Source: DATBGO01 sp963695645 (GTDB taxonomy: Bacteria > Actinomycetota > Actinomycetes > Streptosporangiales > Streptosporangiaceae). Taken from it: DNA of 64,000 nt. The notes under the pieces are model-generated. The model was not told where the DNA came from and did not search any database. It saw nothing but the letters and a program-made list of their open reading frames with translations. Both the position numbers and the translations under genes were made by a program. Where the stretch lies: the NCBI GenBank assembly GCA_963695645.1, contig CAVOHC010000012.1, positions 248,001 through 312,000 of the forward strand. The letters run 5' to 3'. Shown here piece after piece: positions 1-8,238 of this stretch; positions within the stretch are counted from its first letter, which is position 1; every line of letters starts with the position of its first letter.

Positions 1-449
1 GCGGGGCAGCCAGCGGCCGGCGGGCCGCTTTCGTCGAGCGGAGCCGGCACGCCGCCGGTGAAATCGCGTTCCTCAGCACGCGGCTGATCGCCTTCGGCGA
101 CGCGACGATTAGCCCGACCGTCGTGGCTTTCCTCGAGCGCATCATCAGGACCACCCCCATCGAAGTGGTGGCGGAGTTCTTCCATGCGCTGGTCGAGCAC
201 GATAAGCTCACCGCGCTCCGCGCGCTCGGGCAGGTGCCGGTAGTGGTGGTGACGGGTGACAAGGACCGCGTGGTCCCGCTACAGCAGAGCGAGATCCTGG
301 CAGCCGAGATACCCGACGCAGAGCTCCTGACGGTACCTGGCGCGGGGCACGTCATCATTCTCGAATGCCCCGATCTCATCAACGAGGTCATCATTGATCT
401 GGTCACCCGGGCGACGGCAGGTCGCACACCGCGCGACCGGTCGGCCTAG
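1..449 (+). CDS. alpha/beta hydrolase, C-terminal part (5' end outside window)
   Basis: The frame is open from base 3 with no start, so the gene begins before the window. The visible part ends with the classical alpha/beta-hydrolase layout: a strand followed by GDKDRVVPL, which carries the acid residue of the triad, and then GAGHVIILE with the catalytic His. The nucleophile elbow would lie upstream and is not visible. The gene stops 2 nt before tsaE, so the two are probably co-transcribed. In many actinobacteria an alpha/beta hydrolase lies between alr and tsaE, which matches this position. The substrate cannot be inferred. Confidence 0.85.
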   Translation, partial: GAASGRRAAFVERSRHAAGEIAFLSTRLIAFGDATISPTVVAFLERIIRTTPIEVVAEFFHALVEHDKLTALRALGQVPVVVVTGDKDRVVPLQQSEILAAEIPDAELLTVPGAGHVIILECPDLINEVIIDLVTRATAGRTPRDRSA

Positions 450-451
450 CC

Positions 452-1066
452 ATGGCAGCGGAGGGCGCCGAGGAGCCAGGCTGCGCCGCCGTGCACGCGG
501 AGATCCGGGTCCCGACGGGCGACCAGATGCGGGCTCTTGGGCGGCGGCTGGCCGGCCTACTCCGCCCTGGCGACCTCGTGGTGCTGACCGGGCCGCTCGG
601 TGCCGGTAAGACCACGCTCGTCCAGGGCATCGGCGACGGCCTTGGCGTGCGCGGCCCGGTGACGTCCCCCACCTTTGTCATCGCGCGAGTGCACCCGTCG
701 CTGCGCGGCGGGCCGGCGCTGGTGCACGCGGATGCCTACCGGCTCGGCAGCCGGGCGGAGGTGGACGATCTCGACCTGGACGCCGACCTTGACAGCTCGG
801 TCACCGTGGTCGAGTGGGGCGAGGGCCTTGTCGAGGATCTCTCAGCCAGCCACCTGGAGGTCACGATCAGGCTGGCACCTCGCACGCCGCCGCCCGCAAT
901 AGCCGGCTTTACCTGGGCATCCAGCCCGGAAGGCGCCGAGGTTCCTGATGAGCCGCGCATCGTTCAGCTGACCGGTACCGGCAAGCGCTGGGAAGCCGGA
1001 GCGCAATCGGCAGGGCTCGGCGGCTCAGCCTGGGCGGAGGCCCGGCCGGGAACAGCGGGCGCATGA
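452..1066 (+). CDS. tsaE: tRNA threonylcarbamoyladenosine biosynthesis ATPase TsaE
   Basis: TsaE is the ATPase that works with TsaB and TsaD to form t6A at position 37 of ANN-decoding tRNAs. A P-loop GPLGAGKT lies at about residues 47-54, followed by the family SPTF segment (VTSPTFVIARV), HADAYRL and VVEWGE. At 204 aa it is longer than the usual 150-160 aa because of an N-terminal extension and a Gly/Ala-rich C-terminal tail. The ATG is 2 nt after the upstream stop, which suggests translational coupling. In other actinobacteria tsaE directly precedes tsaB; here about 2.3 kb with two extra genes separates them. Confidence 0.93.
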   Translation: MAAEGAEEPGCAAVHAEIRVPTGDQMRALGRRLAGLLRPGDLVVLTGPLGAGKTTLVQGIGDGLGVRGPVTSPTFVIARVHPSLRGGPALVHADAYRLGSRAEVDDLDLDADLDSSVTVVEWGEGLVEDLSASHLEVTIRLAPRTPPPAIAGFTWASSPEGAEVPDEPRIVQLTGTGKRWEAGAQSAGLGGSAWAEARPGTAGA

Positions 1067-1184
1067 ACCGGGGCGCCGGCCCCCGGCGCTGCGCGGCGGT
1101 CCTGGCCGCTGCCGGATGCCGTCCCGGAGCCGCTGACCTCGACGAGCGCTGGAGATTTTATCGAATACATGTTCTAGTTTATAA

Positions 1185-1448
1185 ATGAACGAAACGCGGT
1201 TGCCGGGCTGGTGGACTTACCCGACCCGATGCGAGGCGGGCCACCCGTGGGGACCTGGCAGGGTAATTGTCTCCTGGCAGCCTTGTCACTGCGGTCCGGC
1301 GCGGAAGGTGCTGCCCACCGGGAGCGGTCACCGGACCATCTCCTGCCGGGTCCAGGGCTGCGGAGCAGTCCATTATGAGCCGCCGCACGATCCTCGCCAT
1401 GACCCGGCGTTCGGCCCTGGCCCTGGGCCGCCAGGCGCGCCCGGCTGA
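1185..1448 (+). CDS. small Cys-rich conserved protein
   Basis: This 87-aa protein has an RCEAGHPWGPG segment, a CxC motif (WQPCHCGPA) and a second pair in SCRVQGCGAVHYEPPHD, so five or six Cys plus His could bind zinc. From memory, short proteins with a CxxGHxWGPG-type N-terminus are widespread and uncharacterised in actinomycetes; the function is unknown. A TAGTTT hexamer (1175-1180) lies 4 nt before the ATG, so the message may be leaderless. The last 15 residues are Pro/Gly-rich and run into the 54-bp repeat array, so the original C-terminus may have been altered. Confidence 0.65.
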   Translation: MNETRLPGWWTYPTRCEAGHPWGPGRVIVSWQPCHCGPARKVLPTGSGHRTISCRVQGCGAVHYEPPHDPRHDPAFGPGPGPPGAPG

Positions 1449-1450
1449 TT

Positions 1451-1712
1451 CCCCGCGGTATGGATACCGCGGCCGGGCAGCGGCCGCCCGGGGCGCCGGC
1501 CGATCCCCGCGGTATGGATACCGTGCCCGGGCAGCGGCCGCCCGGGGCGCCGGCCGATCCCCGCGGTATGGATACCGTGCCCGGGCAGCGGCCGCCCGGG
1601 GCGCCGGCCGATCCCCGCGGTATGGATACCGTGCCCGGGCAGCAGCCGCCCGGGGCGCCGGCCGATCCCCGCGGTATGGATACCGCGCCCGGGCAGCAGC
1701 CGCCCGGGACGC
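1451..1712. repeat. 54-bp tandem repeat, about 4.8 copies
   Basis: Units begin CCCCGCGGTATGGATACC at 1451, 1505, 1559, 1613 and 1667, and the last is cut short. Copies differ at only a few positions. Because 54 is a multiple of 3, several frames stay open, including an 86-aa one at 1460-1720 with an 18-residue period. No ribosome binding site supports translation. The array abuts the end of the Cys-rich gene. From 1713 to 2064 I see no gene or clear signal. Confidence 0.95.
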
Positions 1713-2064
1713 ACGACTGATTTGCTCGCTTCGCGATCCGGCGTGCGGGCGGCGCCGACCGGCCAGGGGCCCCTCGGCTGCGGCCGCGACGGCGCGGCGG
1801 CCGGCCCAGGCGCCGAGGCTGGTGGTAACTTGCTGCGCACGCGTTCACCGCCAGTCAGCGGTCGGCCACGGGGGCCCGGGCCACGACTGCCACAGACGGG
1901 CTAACAGAACTGATTCAGCCGCGGGCCGTGCCGAGTGGCTGCCCTGCCGAGCGGTTCATCCGATGGCATAGTTCCGTTCTGTCCGTCCGCAAGGCGTTCG
2001 CACCACTAAACTGCGTTGTTCACAGCTCTGCTTACCGCCGTTACGTACGGTCAGATCCACTCCC

Positions 2065-2069
2065 GGAGG
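2065..2069 (+). promoter_or_regulatory. ribosome binding site deciding a TTG start
   Basis: GGAGG at 2065-2069 is 6 nt before an in-frame TTG at 2076. It supports that start over the TTG at 2016, which has no Shine-Dalgarno sequence. Confidence 0.65.
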
Positions 2070-2075
2070 CGCGCC

Positions 2076-3305
2076 TTGGCTCAGCAGGGGTCTCCGCCCC
2101 GCGGCCCCGTCAGGATGCCCGCAGGCCGGCGGCGGCGGCCGGATAGTCCCGACCATGCCGGGCATCGGGAGCGTGCCGCCGACGAGGCGGGCTCGGCTGG
2201 GGATGCCCACCCAGGCTGGGATGATCGCGCCGCGAGCGGTGCCCACCCGGACTGGGATGATGACTGGCGCGCTACGGCCGGCCGGCCTGGTCGGGCTGAC
2301 CGCTCGGGTGACGATGATGGTCCGGCCGGGTACGATCGCTCCGGTGCGGATGGCCGCTCCGGTCCGGACGGCGGCGCGCGTGCCCGAAGCCGCCCAGCCG
2401 CCAGGGGGCGGTTCAGCAGGGAAATGCGTTCCAGTGGTGCGAGTCAGCCGCAGTCCGATGTTTTCCGCGACGACACCGATCAGGACCTGCCGCCGTGGGC
2501 TGGCCCGAGTATTTACCCGTCCGGGCCGGGCGGCAGGGAGCTCAGGCCGCCCGGCGCTGGCCAGGCCGAGCCGCGGGGGGAGAGCGGCGGACGGGCCCGG
2601 GGCAGGGCGGCGGCCACCCGCGCGAGGCGGTCCAGGCGTCGGCTTTATGCCATCGGGGGGCTGGCCGTCATCGTGCTCGTCCTGGTACTCGCGGTGACCG
2701 GTAACCTCCCGCTGGTGGGCTCGTCAGCACAGCCATCCTCCGGTGACCTGGTGACGACCTTCGAGCCAGGCGATGTCCGCGCCGCGCCGGACGCGTGCCA
2801 GGCAGTCGGTGCGGCCGTGCTCGGCCAGTACCTGCCTGGAAAGACGACCAGGGCCGTGATCCAGAGCGGGCGGTCCGAGAGCCAGTGCACCTGGACGCTG
2901 GACGCCCGCCCGGTCTACCGGGTACTAGAGGTGACCACGCAGGCATTCGCGCCGAGCCTGCTCGCCACCGGCGACGGCAGTGCGACGTTCAGCGCGATCG
3001 ACGCTTACGATGCGGCGCTGCTGGCTATGCAGAAGCCGCCCAAGTCCGCCCACCGGCCCACGGCACGGATCGGCGCACCCAGCGGCCTCGGCAACGCCGC
3101 CTTCAGCGCGCTGCAAGTGTGGCATGCCGGGGGGAACACGACGGACTTCGTCACGGTCGTGTCCCGCGAGCGGAACGTGCTGGTCACCGTCACGTTGCAG
3201 GGCCTGGACCACGCCGCCAGAGGCGGCTACGGGCCGGTGCCTGTCGCCACGCTGCAGGCGGGTGCGCTAGCCATGGCCCACGACGTTCTGGCCGGGCTCG
3301 GCTGA
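2076..3305 (+). CDS. membrane-anchored hypothetical protein, DUF3558-like extracellular domain
   Basis: A 409-aa protein from TTG 2076. The first ~185 residues are charged and low-complexity (Asp, Gly, Arg, Pro) with a duplicated HPGWDD/HPDWDD motif and look cytoplasmic. A stretch of basic residues precedes one membrane helix (LYAIGGLAVIVLVLVLAV). The ~200-residue exported domain has two Cys (PDAC and SQCTW) that could form a disulfide. This layout resembles DUF3558-type actinobacterial exported proteins, but the match is from general features only. It lies between tsaE and tsaB, where most relatives have no gene. No function is proposed. Confidence 0.7.
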   Translation: MAQQGSPPRGPVRMPAGRRRRPDSPDHAGHRERAADEAGSAGDAHPGWDDRAASGAHPDWDDDWRATAGRPGRADRSGDDDGPAGYDRSGADGRSGPDGGARARSRPAARGRFSREMRSSGASQPQSDVFRDDTDQDLPPWAGPSIYPSGPGGRELRPPGAGQAEPRGESGGRARGRAAATRARRSRRRLYAIGGLAVIVLVLVLAVTGNLPLVGSSAQPSSGDLVTTFEPGDVRAAPDACQAVGAAVLGQYLPGKTTRAVIQSGRSESQCTWTLDARPVYRVLEVTTQAFAPSLLATGDGSATFSAIDAYDAALLAMQKPPKSAHRPTARIGAPSGLGNAAFSALQVWHAGGNTTDFVTVVSRERNVLVTVTLQGLDHAARGGYGPVPVATLQAGALAMAHDVLAGLG

Positions 3306-3407
3306 GCCGCCCGCCAGTCACGGTCATGGTCATCGTCACGGCCTGAGCACGGCACGGTCGAAGGGCTGAGTTCTGGATGGTCGCGGGCTGATCTACGCTG
3401 TGCAACC

Positions 3408-4061
3408 GTGCTACTGCTCGCATTCGACACCGCGACCCCGGCCGTGACCGTCGCCCTTCACGATGGCACGGCCGTCGTGGCGCAGCGGGTAGCGGTGGAT
3501 GCCCGCAGGCATGGCGAGCTGCTGGCCGCTGCGATCGATGGCGCACTCGCGGATTGCGGCCGCACGCCGGCGGACCTGACGGCCATCGCCGTTGGCACCG
3601 GCCCGGGCCCGTACACCGGGCTACGGGTCGGCCTGGTGACTGCCCGGGTGCTGGCCAGCGCGCTCGGCATCCCGGTGCACGGCGTGTGCACGCTGGACGT
3701 GATCGCGCGGACGGCGGCAGCCGGGGCGGCGGGCCGCGAGTTCCTCGTCGCGACCGATGCGCGGCGCAAGGAGGTCTACTGGGCGCGTTATTCGCCGGCT
3801 GCCGAGCGCAGCTGGGGACCTGGCGTCAGTGCTCCTGCCGATCTTCCGGCCGGCTACCCGGTAGCTGGCGAGGGCCCGGTCCGCTACCCGGAGCTGACGG
3901 CCGAGCCGATACCACCGCGCTATCCCGCCGCGGCTCAGCTCGCCGAGATGGCGGTGGCGCGGCTGGCGAGCGGGGCTGCCGCCCTTCCCGCTGAGCCGCT
4001 CTACCTGCGCAGGCCCGACGCGCGCGTGCCGGGCCTGCCCAAGCGGGTGACCCCATCGTGA
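3408..4061 (+). CDS. tsaB: tRNA threonylcarbamoyladenosine biosynthesis protein TsaB
   Basis: TsaB is the ASKHA-fold partner that scaffolds TsaD and TsaE during t6A formation. The protein starts LLLAFDTATPAVTVAL and carries the family signature VGTGPGPYTGLRVGL at about residues 62-76, followed by a DARRKEVYWA segment. At 217 aa it has the expected length. Start is GTG. It overlaps rimI by 4 nt (GTGA), and rimI overlaps tsaD in the same way, so tsaB-rimI-tsaD form one coupled operon. Confidence 0.93.
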   Translation: MLLLAFDTATPAVTVALHDGTAVVAQRVAVDARRHGELLAAAIDGALADCGRTPADLTAIAVGTGPGPYTGLRVGLVTARVLASALGIPVHGVCTLDVIARTAAAGAAGREFLVATDARRKEVYWARYSPAAERSWGPGVSAPADLPAGYPVAGEGPVRYPELTAEPIPPRYPAAAQLAEMAVARLASGAAALPAEPLYLRRPDARVPGLPKRVTPS

Positions 4062-4603
4062 GCGTCAGGCTCCGCGGCATGACCAGCGTGGACATCGACG
4101 CCATTCTCAGCCTGGAGCATGAGCTCTTCGGCGAGGAGGCGTGGTCACGACAGATGCTGGAAGGCGAACTGGCGCAGCAGCCCGCCAGCCGGCACTATCT
4201 GATAGCCGACGATGGCGGCCTGGTCGTCGGCTACGCTGGGCTGCTCACAGCCGGGAGCCACGCGGATGTGCTAACCATCGCGGTCGCGCTTAGCCGGTGG
4301 GGCGAGGGGATCGGCGCGGCACTGCTCGACGATTTGCTCGCCGAGGCGGCCCGGCGCGGCTGCACCGAGGTCTTCCTTGAGGTCCGTACCGACAACACCA
4401 GGGCGCAACAGCTGTACCGCAGATATGGATTCACTGAGATCGGCATCAGGCGGGGCTATTACCAGCCGTCCGGTGCGGATGCCCTGGTGATGCAGCGGGT
4501 CGCCGGTGCCGGCGGCGGTCCCGCGGTGACGCCCCGGGCCGCCGGGCCCGGCGGCGGGTCCCCGGTGACGCCGGCGGCCGGGCCGGACGGCGGGCCACGG
4601 TGA
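4058..4603 (+). CDS. rimI: ribosomal protein bS18-alanine N-acetyltransferase RimI
   Basis: A GNAT acetyltransferase: the acetyl-CoA loop is near SRWGEGIGAALLDDLL, followed by FLEVRTDNTRAQQLYRRYGF and RRGYYQPSGADALVMQR, typical of RimI. It acetylates the N-terminal Ala of ribosomal protein S18. The catalytic core ends near residue 148; the rest is a Gly/Pro tail containing a twice-repeated VTP-(x)-AAGP motif, one of several repeat-derived termini in this window. GTG start, overlapping tsaB and tsaD by 4 nt on each side. Confidence 0.92.
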   Translation: MSVRLRGMTSVDIDAILSLEHELFGEEAWSRQMLEGELAQQPASRHYLIADDGGLVVGYAGLLTAGSHADVLTIAVALSRWGEGIGAALLDDLLAEAARRGCTEVFLEVRTDNTRAQQLYRRYGFTEIGIRRGYYQPSGADALVMQRVAGAGGGPAVTPRAAGPGGGSPVTPAAGPDGGPR

Positions 4604-5631
4604 CGGCGCCGCTGGTGCTAGGCATCGAGACCTCGTGCGACGAGACCGGCGCAGGGCTCGTGCGCGGGCATGAACTGCTGGCCGACGCAGTCGCCTCCAG
4701 CGTGGACGAGCACGCGCGGTTCGGCGGCGTGGTACCTGAGGTGGCGAGCCGGGCGCACCTGGAGGCGATGGTCCCTGCGGTGGAACGTGCGCTGGCTAGC
4801 GCAGGGGTCACGCTGGCGGACGTGGATGCGATCGCGGTGACGGCCGGGCCTGGGCTGGCCGGGGCGCTCCTCGTCGGGGTATGCGCGGCCAAGGCGTACG
4901 CTCTCGCGCTCGGTAAGCCCCTCTATGGCGTCAACCACCTGGCCGCGCATATCGCAGTAGACCAACTGGAGCACGGCGCGCTCCCCACGCCCGCCGTCGC
5001 CCTGCTGGTCTCGGGCGGGCATTCCTCGCTGCTGCTTGCGGCCGACCTGGCCACGGAACTTGTCCCGCTCGGCGCCACCATCGATGACGCTGCCGGAGAG
5101 GCTTATGACAAGGTGGCCCGGCTGCTCGGGCTGCCATTCCCCGGCGGCCCGCCGATCGACTCGGCGGCTACCACCGGTGACCCTGCAGCCATCGCGTTTC
5201 CCCGGAGCAAGTACCGCGACCAGACCTTTGACTTCTCCTTCTCCGGGCTGAAGACAGCGGTGGCGCGCTGGGTGGAGGCCGAACAGGAGGCCGGGCGGAT
5301 CGTGCCGGTTGCCGACGTGGCCGCTTCGTTCCAGGAGGCTGTCGCAGACGTGCTGACCGCCAAGGCGGTCAGCGCGTGCCTGGCCAACGGCGTCGATCAG
5401 CTGGTGATCGGCGGCGGCGTGGCCGCCAACTCGCGGCTGCGGGCCCTGGCCAGGCAGCGCTGCGACACGGCGGGCATCCGGCTCAGGGTGCCGCGGCCCG
5501 GGCTGTGCACCGACAACGGGGCGATGGTGGCCGCGCTCGGCGCCGAGCTGCTGGACCGGCAGGTGCCGCCGTCCGCCCCGGACTTTCCCGCCGACTCCGC
5601 GTTGCCGGTCACGAGCATTGTCGTCCCCTAG
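4600..5631 (+). CDS. tsaD: tRNA N6-adenosine threonylcarbamoyltransferase TsaD
   Basis: TsaD transfers the threonylcarbamoyl group from TC-AMP to A37 of tRNA. The protein opens with LGIETSCDETGAGLV and has the metal-binding pair H113/H117 in NHLAAHI, then LLVSGGHSSLL, KYRDQTFDFSFSGLKTAV and GGGVAANSRLR near the C-terminus, all family hallmarks. At 343 aa it is full length. GTG start overlapping rimI. It ends about 80 nt before the groES promoter, so groES is transcribed separately. Confidence 0.95.
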   Translation: MTAPLVLGIETSCDETGAGLVRGHELLADAVASSVDEHARFGGVVPEVASRAHLEAMVPAVERALASAGVTLADVDAIAVTAGPGLAGALLVGVCAAKAYALALGKPLYGVNHLAAHIAVDQLEHGALPTPAVALLVSGGHSSLLLAADLATELVPLGATIDDAAGEAYDKVARLLGLPFPGGPPIDSAATTGDPAAIAFPRSKYRDQTFDFSFSGLKTAVARWVEAEQEAGRIVPVADVAASFQEAVADVLTAKAVSACLANGVDQLVIGGGVAANSRLRALARQRCDTAGIRLRVPRPGLCTDNGAMVAALGAELLDRQVPPSAPDFPADSALPVTSIVVP

Positions 5632-5649
5632 CCCAGCCAGGCCGCGGCC

Positions 5650-5697
5650 CGCTGTCCGGCGGACTCGGGTCGCCGGACGGCGGACTCGGGTCGCCTC
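5650..5697. repeat. short duplicated segment after tsaD
   Basis: GGCGGACTCGGGTCGCC occurs twice, about 22 bp apart, between the tsaD stop and the groES promoter. This is the smallest of the tandem duplications in the window. Confidence 0.7.
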
Positions 5698-5709
5698 CGG
5701 AGCGCCGGT

Positions 5710-5738
5710 TTGACGATGTCGCCCAGTACAGATACTGT
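5710..5738 (+). promoter_or_regulatory. groES promoter (vegetative type)
   Basis: TTGACG at 5710-5715 and TACTGT at 5733-5738 are separated by 17 bp, a standard housekeeping-sigma arrangement. The CIRCE operator begins 7 bp downstream and would cover the transcription start. Confidence 0.75.
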
Positions 5739-5744
5739 TCGGAA

Positions 5745-5771
5745 CTGGCACTCGCTACAGTAGAGTGCTAA
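5745..5771 (+). promoter_or_regulatory. CIRCE operator for HrcA upstream of groES
   Basis: CTGGCACTC, 9 nt, GAGTGCTAA. The consensus is TTAGCACTC-N9-GAGTGCTAA, so the right arm is perfect and the left arm has two mismatches. CIRCE is bound by the HrcA repressor, which predicts heat-inducible groES-groEL expression. HrcA is not coded in this window. Confidence 0.9.
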
Positions 5772-5866
5772 TGCGACGAGTCTGGTCTGGCACCCGCGAC
5801 GACAGGCCGGCGCAGTCGCCTCCTAGTAACTTTCAGCTAGCCCTTTCCGGAGGGGGAGGTCAGAGC

Positions 5867-6178
5867 GTGACGACCGCCACCAAGATTGTTCTCAAGCCGC
5901 TCGAAGACCGTATCGTGGTACGCCCGCTCGAGGCTGAGCAGACGACCGCATCAGGTCTTGTGATCCCGGACACCGCTAAGGAGAAGCCCCAGGAGGGCGA
6001 AGTCCTCGCGGTGGGCCCGGGCCGGTTCGATGACGCTGGCGCTAAGCGCGTCCCGTTGGACGTGAAGGTCGGCGACATCGTGCTGTACAGCAAGTACGGC
6101 GGCACCGAAGTGAAGTACAGCGGCGAGGAGTACCTCGTGCTGTCCGCTCGCGACGTGCTCGCCGTCATCGAGAAGTAG
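5867..6178 (+). CDS. groES: co-chaperonin GroES
   Basis: A 103-aa GroES, the heptameric lid of the GroEL chamber. It has KPLEDRIVVRPLEAEQTTASGLVIPDTAKEKP-type family sequence (positions 8-40), the mobile loop around TTASGLVIPD, and ends SARDVLAVIEK. The GTG at 5867 is preceded by a strong GGAGGGGGAGG ribosome binding site. The frame extends upstream to 5765, but that part overlaps the CIRCE element and is not coding. It heads a bicistronic unit with groEL. Confidence 0.95.
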   Translation: MTTATKIVLKPLEDRIVVRPLEAEQTTASGLVIPDTAKEKPQEGEVLAVGPGRFDDAGAKRVPLDVKVGDIVLYSKYGGTEVKYSGEEYLVLSARDVLAVIEK

Positions 6179-6350
6179 CAAGTTCTTGTGGCGCGGGCGG
6201 CTGCCCGCGCTGGGCGCCTAGGCGCGCCCGACACCGCCCCGGATCGGTTCGTGGCCCCTTTGGAGCAACTCCGCGGGGGCACCGAGCCGGCCCGGGGCGG
6301 TGGCATGAATTCAGAAGCATATTCATCCCGAAACGTAGTCTGAGGTGCTC

Positions 6351-7970
6351 ATGGCCAAGAGCGTGGAGTTCGACGAGGACGCGCGGCGCGCGCTCGAGCG
6401 CGGTGTCAACCGGCTCGCCGACGCCGTCAAGGTGACACTGGGCCCCAAGGGCCGCAACGTAGTCATCGACAAGAAGTGGGGCGCCCCCACCATCACCAAC
6501 GACGGCGTGACCGTCGCTCGTGAGGTGGAGCTTGACGACCCTTACGAGAACCTTGGCGCGCAGCTTGCCAAGGAGGTCGCCACCAAGACCAACGACGTGG
6601 CCGGCGACGGCACGACGACGGCGACCGTGCTGGCCCAGGCGATGGTCCACGAAGGGCTGCGCTCCGTCACCGCCGGCGCGAACCCGATGGCGCTTAAGCG
6701 CGGCATTGATGCGGCCTCAGCCGAGGTGTCAGAAGCCCTGCTGAAGGCCGCGCGCGATGTGGGTGAGCGGTCCGATATCGCGCACGTCGCCACGATCTCC
6801 GCCCAGGACAGCAAGATCGGCGACATTATCGCCGAGGCATTCGACAAGGTCGGCAAGGACGGTGTCATCACCGTCGAGGAATCGCCGACGATGGGCCTCG
6901 AGCTCGAGTTCACCGAGGGCATGCAGTTCGACAAGGGCTACATCTCGGCGTATTTCGTTACTGACCCTGAGCGGATGGAGGCGGTCATTGAGGACGCCTA
7001 CGTCCTGCTGAACGCCAGCAAGATCTCCTCGATGGCCGACTTCCTGCCGCTGCTTGAGAAGGTGGCGCAGACCAAGAAGCCGCTCGTGGTCATAGCCGAG
7101 GACGTCGACGGCGAGGCACTGTCGACGCTGGTCGTCAACAAGATTCGCGGCCTGCTTCAGGTGGTCGCCGTGAAGGCGCCCGGCTTCGGTGACCGGCGCA
7201 AGGCGATGCTCGCCGACATGGGCGTGCTGACCGGCGGCGAAGTGATCAGCGAGGAGCTGGGCCTCAAGCTGGAGACGACCGGCCTTGATGCTCTCGGCCG
7301 CGCCCGCAGGATCGTGGTGACCAAGGACACCACGACCATCGTCGACGGCGCCGGTGACCAGGGCGCGATCGAGGACCGGGTCCGGCAGCTGCGCGCCGAG
7401 ATCGAGGCTACCGACTCCGACTGGGACCGCGAGAAGCTGCAGGAGCGGGTCGCCAAGCTGTCCGGTGGCGTCTGCGTGCTGCGAGCCGGCGCGCCGACCG
7501 AGGTCGAGCTCAAGGAGAAGAAGCACCGGCTCGAGGACGCCATCTCGGCGACCCGGGCGGCGATCGAAGAGGGCATCATCCCCGGCGGGGGCAGTGTCCT
7601 CGTGCAGATCGCGGTGAGCCTCGGTGACCTCGGCAAGACCGGCGACGAGGCGACCGGCGTGCGGGTAGTGCGCACTGCGCTGCAGGCACCGTGCCGCTGG
7701 ATCGCGGAGAATGCCGGGGCGGAGGGCGGCGTCGTGGTTGCCGGCGTCGCGGACCTGCCAGCCGGTCACGGCTACAACGCGGCGACCGGTGAATACGGCG
7801 ACCTGATGGCGCAAGGCGTCATCGACCCGGTGAAGGTGACCCGATCGGCGGTCCAGAACGCGGCCTCGATCGCGGGCATGCTGCTTACCACCGAGGTCCT
7901 CGTCGTGGAGAAGCCGGAACAGGAGCAGGCCGACGCGGCTGGTGGCCACGGCCACGGGCACGGCCACTGA
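6351..7970 (+). CDS. groEL: chaperonin GroEL, His-tailed GroEL1 type
   Basis: A 539-aa GroEL starting AKSVEFDEDARRALERGVN, with the ATP-binding segments VTLGPKGRNVV and NDGVTVAREVEL and VAGDGTTTATVLA. The C-terminus is GGHGHGHGH rather than the GGM-rich tail of housekeeping GroEL. His-tailed GroEL1 encoded next to groES is typical of actinobacteria, which usually carry a second GroEL2 elsewhere. ATG 6351 has GAGG 5 nt upstream; it lies 172 nt after groES and shares its CIRCE-controlled promoter. Confidence 0.95.
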   Translation: MAKSVEFDEDARRALERGVNRLADAVKVTLGPKGRNVVIDKKWGAPTITNDGVTVAREVELDDPYENLGAQLAKEVATKTNDVAGDGTTTATVLAQAMVHEGLRSVTAGANPMALKRGIDAASAEVSEALLKAARDVGERSDIAHVATISAQDSKIGDIIAEAFDKVGKDGVITVEESPTMGLELEFTEGMQFDKGYISAYFVTDPERMEAVIEDAYVLLNASKISSMADFLPLLEKVAQTKKPLVVIAEDVDGEALSTLVVNKIRGLLQVVAVKAPGFGDRRKAMLADMGVLTGGEVISEELGLKLETTGLDALGRARRIVVTKDTTTIVDGAGDQGAIEDRVRQLRAEIEATDSDWDREKLQERVAKLSGGVCVLRAGAPTEVELKEKKHRLEDAISATRAAIEEGIIPGGGSVLVQIAVSLGDLGKTGDEATGVRVVRTALQAPCRWIAENAGAEGGVVVAGVADLPAGHGYNAATGEYGDLMAQGVIDPVKVTRSAVQNAASIAGMLLTTEVLVVEKPEQEQADAAGGHGHGHGH

Positions 7971-7999
7971 CCTGCTGCCCCGTTCGCGGGTTCGTCCAG

Positions 8000-8083
8000 C
8001 TGCCCCGCGCCTGTCACCGCAGGCGCGGGGCAGCGGCGTATCTAAGGCGAGTGCCCCGCGCCTGTCACCGCAGGCGCGGGGCA
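8000..8083 (+). terminator. duplicated perfect hairpin downstream of groEL
   Basis: Two copies of the same stem-loop, 52 bp apart. The first (8000-8033) is a perfect 14-bp stem CTGCCCCGCGCCTG with a TCACCG loop; the second (8052-8083) is an identical 13-bp stem and loop. Neither has a T-tract, which is common for actinobacterial terminators. They most likely end the groES-groEL transcript, and the duplication is another case of local tandem copying. Confidence 0.7.
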
Positions 8084-8210
8084 GCGGCTTATGTGCGGCG
8101 AGCTACCCGCCGCGAGGCAATCCGGAAATTGCCTGGTTCGCCGTCGTCGAGACGGTAATCGGCAACTGCACGCGCACATTTCCGCGTTGGTCCTATAGCA
8201 AGAACTGAAT

Positions 8211-8238
8211 TGATTACGCTGAGTAGTTAAGTGATTAC
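8211..8238 (+). promoter_or_regulatory. candidate operator: two TGATTAC direct repeats upstream of the sigma gene
   Basis: TGATTAC at 8211-8217 and 8232-8238, 21 bp apart (two helical turns), in a locally AT-rich stretch (about 8195-8265) ahead of the ECF sigma gene. The spacing suits two protein subunits on one face of the DNA. The regulator is unknown. Confidence 0.3.

Noticed and set aside
1460..1720. 86-aa ORF with an 18-residue repeat in the 54-bp array
   Set aside because: The frame is open only because the unit is a multiple of 3; no ribosome binding site or leaderless -10, and other frames are open too.
4618..5751. Long antisense frames such as the 377-aa one opposite tsaD and those opposite groEL and guaB
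   Set aside because: They mirror the codon bias of the real gene at high GC, have no start signals and no protein motifs.
5765..5866. Upstream extension of groES
   Set aside because: It would begin inside the CIRCE operator; the GTG at 5867 has a very strong ribosome binding site and gives the normal GroES length.
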